The notes beneath the pieces were generated by a model. That model saw nothing but the letters and a program-made list of their open reading frames with translations, was not told the DNA's origin and searched no databases. From contig JAUMWC010000004.1 of the NCBI GenBank assembly GCA_030529855.1, positions 31,998 to 95,997 of the forward strand: 64,000 nucleotides of DNA. Direction: 5' to 3'. This DNA is from Gemella sp. Lineage in GTDB: Bacteria > Bacillota > Bacilli > Staphylococcales > Gemellaceae. The position numbers and the translations under genes are program-made. Positions 25,131 to 32,146 of the stretch are shown in pieces. How positions within the stretch are numbered: the first letter of the stretch is position 1; the number at the start of each line of letters is the position of its first letter.

Positions 25131-27992
25131 ATGAAAACTAAAAATAAATTAATTATTGGTGGTGCCGCATTAGGTACTGCTTTTATCACAGGTCAAACGG
25201 TAGCTCATGCTAACGAAGTTACGACAGAAACTCCAACGACTACGCCAGTAGCTCCGGTAGTAAGTGTTGCGCCAACACCTGAAGTTCCACAAATTCAAGA
25301 AGCAGCTGCTAATTACTCTGCAGCTAAAACTACAACTCAAAACTTACAAACAGCGGTAAATACTCAAACTAATGAGTTAAATACTGCTGTATCTAATCAA
25401 CAAGCGGTGCAAGCGCAGGTTTCTCAAAAAGCAGCCTTAGTTCAAGAACAAAAAGCATTAGAAACTAAAGTAAGTGCTGAAACTAACAAAGTTGATACTC
25501 AAGTTGCAGAAACTACTAAACAAGTAAATGCTGCAAAACAAGATGTACAAACTAAACAAACAGCTGTTGAATCAGCAAAAACTTCTTACAACCAAATTCA
25601 GACTACAAAATCTGATTTAAATACTAAGAAAGTTAATGTTGAAAATCAAATTAAAACTGCAGATGCACCTAAATCAGAACCTGCACCAAATTTAAATATG
25701 TCTAAAGAATTATTAGATGGTTTAAATGATTACCGTCACTATGTAGATGAATTCGAAATGTTTAAGAATTCATCAAACAGATGGCAATACAAACAATGGG
25801 ATGAAAACCACGCCCAAGAATCAGTACCTTATGTGGAAACTAAGGACAGAACTTTACGTGTTCAAAAGGACGAAGCTCGTGATTTACGTATGAAGTGGCT
25901 CAACGATGTTGACGGTCGTAAATCTAAGTATCTAAAAGAAATGGCCGACTTAAACTTAAGCGAAGCTGACTTAGTCGAAGTGGGTATGGATAACCCTCAC
26001 GCAGAAGTCAAAGCTCTTCACGCTAGTCAGTGGGTTAAAAATGGTGATATTGATTATTCAACAACTTGGCAACAAGATTACGATATGTTAGAAGCTAAAC
26101 ACAAAGAACGTGAATCTAAAGTACGTACTCTTATTGCTTCTAATCCTTTAAAATATGTTGAAAATTCAGCATACGATAACACAACCAAACATGATATTAG
26201 AAATATTCCAAGTGACTTGAAACTTGAGTTATCACATTATGCAGCATCGATTTATAGAGATTTCCAAAATTCAGTAACTAAATTTGAAAAAGATAATAAA
26301 TTATCTTTAGAAGGAAAGAACCTTCAAACGAGAGTAACAGAAAATGCAATCAAATTAGTAGATGATGTAAAGAAAGCCTTAAATGGAGCAAATCCATCAT
26401 CACAATACGAATTTGAAAAATTAGTAGCTAAAGAGGCTCTGAAAATTGGTTTAACAAACAGAGATGATACATGGTTATTCTACCCAGGATATGATGAACC
26501 TTACTACAAAGATAATAAAATAGGTATGTATCACTTCACAAAAGAGGAAGATTTAGCAGAAGCTGAATACTATGAGAAGAATGTAAGATATCGTTTAGAT
26601 TACGTTCACCGCTATGTAACTAATTTAACGGATGTTCATAAAACCGCATCTGAATTAAGAAAATTAGTATTCGATGCAGTAGTAGATAATATTTACAACA
26701 TCGATAATCCCGCATGGCATGAATCAATGCACCGTTTAAGTATCTTAGATAGAAACGCAGCTGTAGATTTCTACAATGCTAATGGAAAAATCGGAGTATT
26801 ATTATCAACATTCTCAAATGAAGATGCTGGAGTAGGAAATGCAAATCACACTCACGTAGCTAACTATGTAGTATCACGAGTTGCAGGAATTATGAAAGAT
26901 TCAGATGAAAATCCAGGATGGGAAAAATACGCACATCTAACACCAAAAGAAATCATGAATAACCACAAAGAATTATTGCATGACAATAAAGAAGATGTAG
27001 CAATCGATATAACGTTCGATTTACCAGAAGAATTATCTAAGATTTCAGAAGATGCAATTTACTTCGTAAATCCAGATACCCTGAATTCAGCTTTATTTGC
27101 TAAAGGTAATAAAGAAGTAAACTTACAAGCAAGAACTTCAGAAGCATTATCAGTTTTACAAAATGAATTAAAATCAATCACTGATTCATTATCAAAATTA
27201 GATCCTGCAGCTAAGTTAGAAGAATTCAAACCATACCAAGAAGCAACAAAAGCATTAGAGACATCTAAGCAAAACTTAAGAGCTTTAGAAAATAAATTAT
27301 CAACAATTTCTAGCCCTGAATTAAATGATTTAAGAAGTAGATTAAGCGATGTAACTAAGAAAATTGACGCAATTAAATTTACTGAAAAAGATTTAATAGA
27401 CGCAACAAATTTAGTAAATGATTTAACTAGAAAATTAGAACAAACAAAAGAAAGTTTAACTAAAGCAATCAAAGACGAAGAGAACGCACTATTCTTATAT
27501 ACAAAAGCTTTAGCAACTTTAAAACCAGCAGACTCTAACAAGGGTGAATCTACACCCGCGGTAGAAGTTAAGGAAGAACCAAAACCAGTGGTGGAAGTTA
27601 AAGAAGAAGCAAAACCAGTAGTAACGTCTAAAGGAGAGCCGGTATTCCAAGATGAAAAACCTATATTATCAGAAGAATTGGTAAAAGAAAATCCTAAAAA
27701 ATCTGAGCCGGTATACGCTAAAATAGAAGCGTTAGTTCAGGAAGAAAAACCAGCACTACCAGAAGAACTAATAATTTCTAACAGAGCAGCAGATACTAAA
27801 ACGATATCTAAAAATGATGTAGAAAAACAAGTACAAGCAGCTATTCGTAAATTAGAGAAAACTAATAAAAAACCTTTTGATAAAGTATTACCTAAAACAA
27901 CAGCGCAAACACCGGTAAAATCAGATATTGCTTTAGCATTATCGGTACTAATAGGTGCAGCAGCAATCTCTACTAGAAGAAGGGAAAAATAG
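25131..27992 (+). CDS. Cell-wall-anchored surface protein, SEC10/PgrA-like, with a noncanonical LPKTT sorting motif
   Basis: This 953-residue protein has a signal peptide (about 1-28, ending AHA) and a Thr/Pro-rich stretch. A Gln/Thr/Val-rich coiled coil (about 55-175) is followed by a large globular region (about 185-660). A second coiled coil (670-800), a Pro/Glu/Val-rich region with duplicated VEVKEEPKPV units, and the sorting signal complete it. The globular part (LKLELSHYAASIYRDFQNSV, ELRKLVFDAVVDNIYN..PAWHESMHRLSIL, IGVLLSTF, HTHVANYVV) follows the outline of the streptococcal SEC10/PgrA surface-exclusion domain; that is my pattern reading. The sorting signal is LPKTT (920-924), not LPxTG, then a hydrophobic segment and RRREK. 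Likely an adhesin or host/cell-contact protein. Confidence 0.8.
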   Translation: MKTKNKLIIGGAALGTAFITGQTVAHANEVTTETPTTTPVAPVVSVAPTPEVPQIQEAAANYSAAKTTTQNLQTAVNTQTNELNTAVSNQQAVQAQVSQKAALVQEQKALETKVSAETNKVDTQVAETTKQVNAAKQDVQTKQTAVESAKTSYNQIQTTKSDLNTKKVNVENQIKTADAPKSEPAPNLNMSKELLDGLNDYRHYVDEFEMFKNSSNRWQYKQWDENHAQESVPYVETKDRTLRVQKDEARDLRMKWLNDVDGRKSKYLKEMADLNLSEADLVEVGMDNPHAEVKALHASQWVKNGDIDYSTTWQQDYDMLEAKHKERESKVRTLIASNPLKYVENSAYDNTTKHDIRNIPSDLKLELSHYAASIYRDFQNSVTKFEKDNKLSLEGKNLQTRVTENAIKLVDDVKKALNGANPSSQYEFEKLVAKEALKIGLTNRDDTWLFYPGYDEPYYKDNKIGMYHFTKEEDLAEAEYYEKNVRYRLDYVHRYVTNLTDVHKTASELRKLVFDAVVDNIYNIDNPAWHESMHRLSILDRNAAVDFYNANGKIGVLLSTFSNEDAGVGNANHTHVANYVVSRVAGIMKDSDENPGWEKYAHLTPKEIMNNHKELLHDNKEDVAIDITFDLPEELSKISEDAIYFVNPDTLNSALFAKGNKEVNLQARTSEALSVLQNELKSITDSLSKLDPAAKLEEFKPYQEATKALETSKQNLRALENKLSTISSPELNDLRSRLSDVTKKIDAIKFTEKDLIDATNLVNDLTRKLEQTKESLTKAIKDEENALFLYTKALATLKPADSNKGESTPAVEVKEEPKPVVEVKEEAKPVVTSKGEPVFQDEKPILSEELVKENPKKSEPVYAKIEALVQEEKPALPEELIISNRAADTKTISKNDVEKQVQAAIRKLEKTNKKPFDKVLPKTTAQTPVKSDIALALSVLIGAAAISTRRREK
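27553..27622 (+). repeat. Short tandem repeat encoding the Pro/Glu-rich stalk
   Basis: Two tandem copies of a roughly 36-base unit encode VEVKEEPKPV and VEVKEEAKPV. Related Pro/Glu segments continue to about 27760. Such repeats span the wall in anchored proteins and can vary in number between strains. Confidence 0.6.
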
Positions 27993-27993
27993 T

Positions 27994-28335
27994 GTGTTAT
28001 TAGAAATCCTAACTGAATTAGGCCATGTAGTATTATGGATAGCTTTACTAATTTTTGGTGTGGTATTTCCACCAGCAGTAGTTTATTTCATAATAGTCTT
28101 AATGAAGATATGTTGTGGCCTTCTATTTTATCATGGTATTATATATAAAATATTGGGATTAATGGGGATTATAATATTGATACCAGCGTTATGTTATTTT
28201 GTGTATCTAGTATTTAATATTGCAGTAACTGTAGTAAGTATAATACTATATTGTTTATTTTTCACAGGAGAACGTAATAAAAAGATTGTTTCTTATGATG
28301 AACGTGGTCGTAAAATAGATGAACGTTATTATTAA
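27994..28335 (+). CDS. Small multi-spanning membrane protein of unknown function
   Basis: Starting at GTG 27994, the product is 113 residues with about three hydrophobic segments (VVLWIALLIFGVVFPPAVVYFIIVLM, ILGLMGIIILIPALCYFVYLVF, VTVVSIILYCLFF). A charged tail GERNKKIVSYDERGRKIDERYY follows. The start is inferred: an AGAAGGG ribosome site inside the end of the surface-protein gene lies about nine bases upstream, and the GTG follows that gene's stop by one base. It is probably coupled to the surface protein and may act in its export or display, but I recognise no family. Confidence 0.65.
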   Translation: MLLEILTELGHVVLWIALLIFGVVFPPAVVYFIIVLMKICCGLLFYHGIIYKILGLMGIIILIPALCYFVYLVFNIAVTVVSIILYCLFFTGERNKKIVSYDERGRKIDERYY

Positions 28336-28344
28336 TAGATAAGT

Positions 28345-28378
28345 TAAAAAAGAAGATTTTTTCAAATCTTCTTTTTTT
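28345..28378 (+). terminator. Intrinsic terminator closing the surface-protein operon
   Basis: AAAAAAGAAGATTT and AAATCTTCTTTTTTT form a strong stem with a T tract ten bases after the last stop. Confidence 0.9.
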
Positions 28379-28401
28379 ATGGGGATTTTTGTAAAGTACA
28401 C

Positions 28402-28429
28402 TTGACATTATTTCAAGATGTGGTATACT
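28402..28429 (+). promoter_or_regulatory. Promoter of the XRE regulator operon
   Basis: A perfect TTGACA (28402-28407) and TATACT (28424-28429) are 16 bp apart, with a TGG extended -10 element at 28421-28423. Confidence 0.85.
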
Positions 28430-28431
28430 AA

Positions 28432-28455
28432 AAATGTAAAGTATAGTTTACATTT
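28432..28455 (+). promoter_or_regulatory. Palindromic operator overlapping the XRE promoter start site
   Basis: AAATGTAAA (28432-28440) and TTTACATTT (28447-28455) are perfect 9-bp inverted arms around GTATAG, placed on the predicted transcription start. A direct copy of the half-site TGTAAAGTA occurs at 28390-28398, just upstream of the -35 box. The arrangement suits autorepression by the HTH protein encoded next; this is an inference. Confidence 0.65.
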
Positions 28456-28470
28456 AAAAGGAGGGAGAAT

Positions 28471-28680
28471 TTGGAAAATAGATTAGAAGAATTAAGAAAA
28501 AGTAAGGGGTTAAGACAGGAAGATTTGGCTAACGACTTAGAAGTTTCTAGGCAAACTATAGTATCGCTAGAAAAAGGAAAGTATAATCCATCGCTTGTTT
28601 TAGCTTTTAAGATTGCTAAATATTTTGATTTAAGTGTAGAAGATATTTTTATTTATAAGGAGGAAGTGCAAAATGATTAA
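28471..28680 (+). CDS. Small XRE-family HTH transcriptional regulator
   Basis: The 69-residue protein is essentially a lone Cro/CI-type helix-turn-helix (ENRLEELRKSKGLRQEDLANDLEVSRQTIVSLEKGKYNPSLVLAFKIAKYF) with a short tail. It starts at TTG 28471, six bases after a strong AGGAGG site; no ATG is available nearby. It is the first gene of a three-gene operon with two membrane proteins, and it overlaps the next gene by 8 bp. Small regulators of this type often sense through, or control, the adjacent membrane protein. A palindrome at its promoter suggests autoregulation. Confidence 0.9.
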   Translation: MENRLEELRKSKGLRQEDLANDLEVSRQTIVSLEKGKYNPSLVLAFKIAKYFDLSVEDIFIYKEEVQND

Positions 28681-29068
28681 GGAAAATTTAAAATATTACA
28701 TAGGTATGGGAGCAGGTGTAGTTGCCTGTATATTATCGTGGATTGTAATTTCTGATAAGGTGTTACTTTCTGTTATGAATATATTCTCTCTATGGATATT
28801 TTCATATTCATTTATAACAATGTATGATAAAAAGATGATGAAAGAAAATAAGGAATATAGAATATCTTTAAATGATGAAAGAGAAACAAGAATTAGAGAG
28901 AAAACAGGAGAAACTATTTCTATAATTTTCTTATTGTACTTTTCTGTCTTATGTGTATACTTTGCATTGAACGATAAAATATTAGAGGCGGTATTAACTG
29001 GTGTAGTAATATTTATTCACCCAATTTTGTTTAAAATAGTATCATATATACATGGTAGAAAAATATAA
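28673..29068 (+). CDS. Membrane protein, DUF2178-like, partner of the XRE regulator
   Basis: This 131-residue protein has four hydrophobic segments in two pairs (YYIGMGAGVVACILSWIVI and LLSVMNIFSLWIFSYSFITMY; then IIFLLYFSVLCVYFALN and AVLTGVVIFIHPILFKIV). They are separated by a cytosolic loop with ISLNDERETRIREKTGE. The NDER..RIREK loop resembles the DUF2178 family, whose members commonly sit beside small XRE regulators. Its role is unknown. The ATG overlaps the regulator gene by 8 bp, so the two are translated together. Confidence 0.75.
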   Translation: MIKENLKYYIGMGAGVVACILSWIVISDKVLLSVMNIFSLWIFSYSFITMYDKKMMKENKEYRISLNDERETRIREKTGETISIIFLLYFSVLCVYFALNDKILEAVLTGVVIFIHPILFKIVSYIHGRKI

Positions 29069-29096
29069 TAAGATAAAGTGAAAAGGAGATTTAATT

Positions 29097-29369
29097 ATGT
29101 TGAAAAGATTGTATAAATATGTAGATGTAACAAGTGGTGTATATTTTTTATTGGTTGTAGCAGAAATTATAATAGAGTTATTCAAATTAGGAGAAAATTC
29201 GACAATTACAACAGTTTTTGGAGTGAGAATGACAAATCATACAACGCCAGAAACTTTATCAACGGATTTTATTCTAGATAAAAGTTTCTTTATTCAGTAT
29301 TTTATATTTATAAGTGTTGTAATATTTATGACCTACATACTTCCATTAAAGAAAAATAGAAACAATTAA
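29097..29369 (+). CDS. Small membrane protein, third gene of the XRE operon
   Basis: The 90-residue product has two hydrophobic helices (SGVYFLLVVAEIIIELF and FFIQYFIFISVVIFMTYILPL). A polar external-type loop of about 40 residues joins them, rich in Thr and Ser (NSTITTVFGVRMTNHTTPETL). I recognise no family. An AAAGGAG site lies about nine bases before ATG 29097. It follows the DUF2178-like gene by 28 bp and precedes a bidirectional terminator. Confidence 0.65.
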   Translation: MLKRLYKYVDVTSGVYFLLVVAEIIIELFKLGENSTITTVFGVRMTNHTTPETLSTDFILDKSFFIQYFIFISVVIFMTYILPLKKNRNN

Positions 29370-29371
29370 AT

Positions 29372-29414
29372 AAAAAAGAAGTTTTGGATTAAATATTCAA
29401 AACTTCTTTTTATT
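29372..29414. terminator. Bidirectional intrinsic terminator
   Basis: AAAAAAGAAGTTTTG and CAAAACTTCTTTTT pair around an 11-base loop, with A-rich and T-rich flanks. It lies between the XRE operon and the convergent rarA, so it can serve both strands. Confidence 0.85.
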
Positions 29415-29416
29415 AT

Positions 29417-30661
29417 CTATTTTAGAGTTTTTAAAAATTTTTGATATAAGGCTAGATTTTTTTCGTTTTTGTTATTTGTATTTGCGTGATAGAATTTTGT
29501 TCCTAATAGTTTTTTAGGTAGATAGTCCTGTTTTACATAGTTATTTGGATAAGAATGAGGGTATTTGTATCCAATTCCAGCACCTAGATTAGCAGCACCT
29601 TGATAATGAGTGTCTTTTAGGTGGTTAGGTATCTCTATTTTGTATTTATTTACACTTGCTAGTGCAGCGTCAATTGCTGTATAAGCTGAATTTGACTTTG
29701 GAGATAGTGCTAATTGCACAACAATATTAGCTAGTGGAATTCTAGCTTCTGGAAAACCTAGTGATTTAGCTGTTTCTATAGCTGCGTGAACAAAAGAACC
29801 GATGCTAGGATTAGCTAGTCCGACATCTTCATAAGCAATGACACTAAGTCTACGACAAATAGTTTCTAAATCGCCGCTATCAATAAGTAGGGCAAGGTAA
29901 TATAGAGATGCATCTACATCACTGCCACGAATTGATTTTTGCAAGGCAGAAATAGCATTATAGAAATAGTCCCCATCTTTATCGTAAGATTTGAAGTTTC
30001 CTAGATTAAGTCTGAAGAAATATTCTTCGTTAATTGCATCTCCATCATTAGAGAGATTGTGTATTATCTCTAATGTATTAATAGCGAATCGCAAGTCACC
30101 TGATGCACCTTGTGAGATGATTTTAAATACATCATCAGCTATTTCAATATTTTTTGTAAATAAGTCTTTGTTAGAAGATATATGTTTTAAATAATCATAA
30201 ATTTCTTCTGCTTCTATAGTTTTTAATTCAAATATTTTTAGCCTTGAACGAATAGCAGGTGCTACACTATGATATGGGTTTTGGGTTGTACAACCTATCA
30301 CAAAGATATTATTATATTCAATTTCTGGAAGAAGTACGTCTTGCATAGGTTTAGTTAAACGGTGAAACTCATCTAAAAGTAAGACTACTTTTTTAAATCT
30401 TTTTGATTCTAAAATAACATCAGTTAAATCTTTTTTACTGCAGTTAACGGCGTTTAGAATTTTGAATTTATAGTCTAATTCATTGGCTAAGGCAGATGCA
30501 ATAGTAGTTTTACCAATACCGGGTAACCCATATAGAATGAATGAGAACATAGATTTTGTTTCTACTATTTTACTTAGTACACGACCTTCACCAATTAGAT
30601 GTTTTTGGCCGACAACATCTTTTAAAAATTTAGGTCGTAATTTGTTATTTAATGACTGCAT
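29417..30661 (-). CDS. rarA: Replication-associated recombination protein RarA (MgsA)
   Basis: RarA is a AAA+ ATPase that acts at stalled replication forks. The 414-residue protein has RPKFLKDVVGQKHLIG at the N-terminus, Walker A GLPGIGKTT (45-53), Walker B VVLLLDEFHRL and the sensor region VIGCTTQNPYHSVAPAIRSRLKIFEL. The C-terminal tetramer domain ends with DTHYQGAANLGAGIGYKYPHSYPNNYVKQDYLP. It is transcribed alone on the minus strand, with an AAAGGAG site before the ATG. Identity is secure. Confidence 0.94.
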   Translation of the reverse strand: MQSLNNKLRPKFLKDVVGQKHLIGEGRVLSKIVETKSMFSFILYGLPGIGKTTIASALANELDYKFKILNAVNCSKKDLTDVILESKRFKKVVLLLDEFHRLTKPMQDVLLPEIEYNNIFVIGCTTQNPYHSVAPAIRSRLKIFELKTIEAEEIYDYLKHISSNKDLFTKNIEIADDVFKIISQGASGDLRFAINTLEIIHNLSNDGDAINEEYFFRLNLGNFKSYDKDGDYFYNAISALQKSIRGSDVDASLYYLALLIDSGDLETICRRLSVIAYEDVGLANPSIGSFVHAAIETAKSLGFPEARIPLANIVVQLALSPKSNSAYTAIDAALASVNKYKIEIPNHLKDTHYQGAANLGAGIGYKYPHSYPNNYVKQDYLPKKLLGTKFYHANTNNKNEKNLALYQKFLKTLK

Positions 30662-30709
30662 AGTGCTCCTTTCTTTGTAATGAAAAAAAGTTTGATTTGT
30701 GTTACAATT

Positions 30710-30718
30710 ATTATATCA
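30710..30718 (-). promoter_or_regulatory. Extended -10 promoter of rarA
   Basis: On the minus strand this reads TGATATAAT, an extended -10 element, about 50 bp upstream of the rarA start. A good -35 box is not visible. Confidence 0.55.
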
Positions 30719-30774
30719 TAAATACGAATTATTTAATTTGTATCAAGATTATAAATGATAAAAGAGGGGTAGTA

Positions 30775-31050
30775 ATGAAATCATTAAAGAATGCATTTTT
30801 ATTTTTTTCGCTAGGAGTAGCAGCGTATGCAACATATAAAAAGGTAAATTCTGTTCAAAAGGAAGAAGGATTTATTACAGATTGTAAAAAACAAATTTTA
30901 GATAGAGGATATGAGATAAAAGATTCATGGTGTTTTAATTTACCAGAGAACAACTATTTAGAATTTACATTTACAGACTACAAAGGAAAAGACTATACTG
31001 TAGTTTACAGCAAAACTGAAAGTAAAATTACATCATTTATAGAGGTATAA
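30775..31050 (+). CDS. Small membrane-anchored protein, PepSY-like
   Basis: The 91-residue product starts with a hydrophobic N-terminal segment (NAFLFFSLGVAAYATY) that should anchor it. A small domain follows with a helix and three strands (KEEGFITDCKKQILDRGYEIKDSWCFNLPENNYLEFTF). This shape and its position next to an M42 aminopeptidase recall Bacillus YtzB, a PepSY-domain protein near ytoP; that link is from context and is tentative. ATG 30775 has an AGAGGGG site; upstream in-frame codons overlap the promoter region. Confidence 0.65.
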   Translation: MKSLKNAFLFFSLGVAAYATYKKVNSVQKEEGFITDCKKQILDRGYEIKDSWCFNLPENNYLEFTFTDYKGKDYTVVYSKTESKITSFIEV

Positions 31051-31051
31051 T

Positions 31052-32113
31052 ATGGAAAATTCAATTAAAGTTTTTAAGGAATTAACATCTTTAGACGCAG
31101 TTCCTGGGTTTGAAAAGGAAGTAGCGGAATATCTAATAGAGAATTTGTCGCCGTATGCTGATGAAATTAAGAGAGATAATTTAGGTGGTGTATATGCCTA
31201 CAAGTATTCTAAAAATCCTAATGCTAAAACTTTGATGGTAGCAGCTCATATGGATGAAATTGGATTTATGATTACGAAGATTTTACCTAATGGATTTTTG
31301 AAATTCGAAGCATTAGGTGGTTTTAGAGATGATACTTTATTAACTCAAAAATTTACTGTTACAACTTATGAAGGTAAAAAATTTGTAGGTGTAATTCCGG
31401 CAGTCCCTAAGCACTTTGTATCAGGAAATGAATCAGCTATCAAACTTTCTGAAATGACTATTGATATTGGAGCAGAATCTGATAAAGAAGTTAGAGAGTG
31501 GGGAATTAAAGAAGGGGACATTGTTACCCCGAGAACTGAGTTTGAAAGATTATCGGAAAATCGTATATTAGCTAAAGCTTTTGATAATCGTTATGGTTGT
31601 GTTTTAGTAGTAGAAACATTAAAAGAATTAGCAGATAAAGATTTAGATTGTAATTTAGTTGTCTGTGCAACAGTACAAGAAGAAGTAGGTCTTAGAGGGG
31701 CTGGTATTGCAGCTAATTTGGTAAAACCAGACCTTGCTTTAGTAGTAGACTGTAGTCCTGCTAATGATATGGGTGGGAATAAAGATGCTAATGGTCGTCT
31801 TGGTCAAGGTTTCTTAGTAAGATTAATGGATAGAACTATGATTTTACGTGGTAACTTAAGAGAAAGAATTATAGATTTAGCAAACAAAAATGATATTAAA
31901 TACCAATACTTCACATCTCCAGGTGGAACAGATGCAGGTGCAATACATCAAGCATTATTAGGGGTTCCTACTGCAGTAGTTGGAATTTGTGGAAGATATA
32001 TTCATAGTCATAATTCTATGATAGATATACGTGATTATTTAGCTGCAAAAAACATTGTCAAAGTTATTGCGGAAGAGTTAAATGATGAATTTATTGAACA
32101 TATAAGATTATAA
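31052..32113 (+). CDS. M42 family glutamyl aminopeptidase/deblocking enzyme
   Basis: The 353-residue protein is a cobalt- or zinc-dependent M42 peptidase (PepA/YtoP/FrvX type) that trims peptides from the N-terminus in the cytosol. Metal ligands and catalytic residues are seen in order: AAHMDEIGFM, KAFDNRYGC, CATVQEEVGLRGA, VVDCSPAND and RYIHSHNSMID. The segment SPGGTDAGAIH is also characteristic. It begins one base after the small PepSY-like gene, so the two are an operon. Substrate preference cannot be read from the sequence. Confidence 0.92.
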   Translation: MENSIKVFKELTSLDAVPGFEKEVAEYLIENLSPYADEIKRDNLGGVYAYKYSKNPNAKTLMVAAHMDEIGFMITKILPNGFLKFEALGGFRDDTLLTQKFTVTTYEGKKFVGVIPAVPKHFVSGNESAIKLSEMTIDIGAESDKEVREWGIKEGDIVTPRTEFERLSENRILAKAFDNRYGCVLVVETLKELADKDLDCNLVVCATVQEEVGLRGAGIAANLVKPDLALVVDCSPANDMGGNKDANGRLGQGFLVRLMDRTMILRGNLRERIIDLANKNDIKYQYFTSPGGTDAGAIHQALLGVPTAVVGICGRYIHSHNSMIDIRDYLAAKNIVKVIAEELNDEFIEHIRL

Positions 32114-32116
32114 AAA

Positions 32117-32140
32117 GGTCTGGGATGTATATCCCAGACC
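32117..32140 (-). terminator. Intrinsic terminator for rodA, between convergent genes
   Basis: GGTCTGGGAT and ATCCCAGACC form a 10-bp GC-rich stem with a four-base loop. The T run lies on the minus-strand side (TTTTTA), so it mainly terminates rodA; the plus-strand aminopeptidase gene ends just before it. Confidence 0.8.
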
Positions 32141-32146
32141 CTTAAA

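Noticed and set aside
25131..27992. Surface protein as a phage or conjugative-element gene
   Set aside because: No integrase, relaxase, direct repeats, attachment site or tRNA junction flanks the region; it lies between ordinary terminators.
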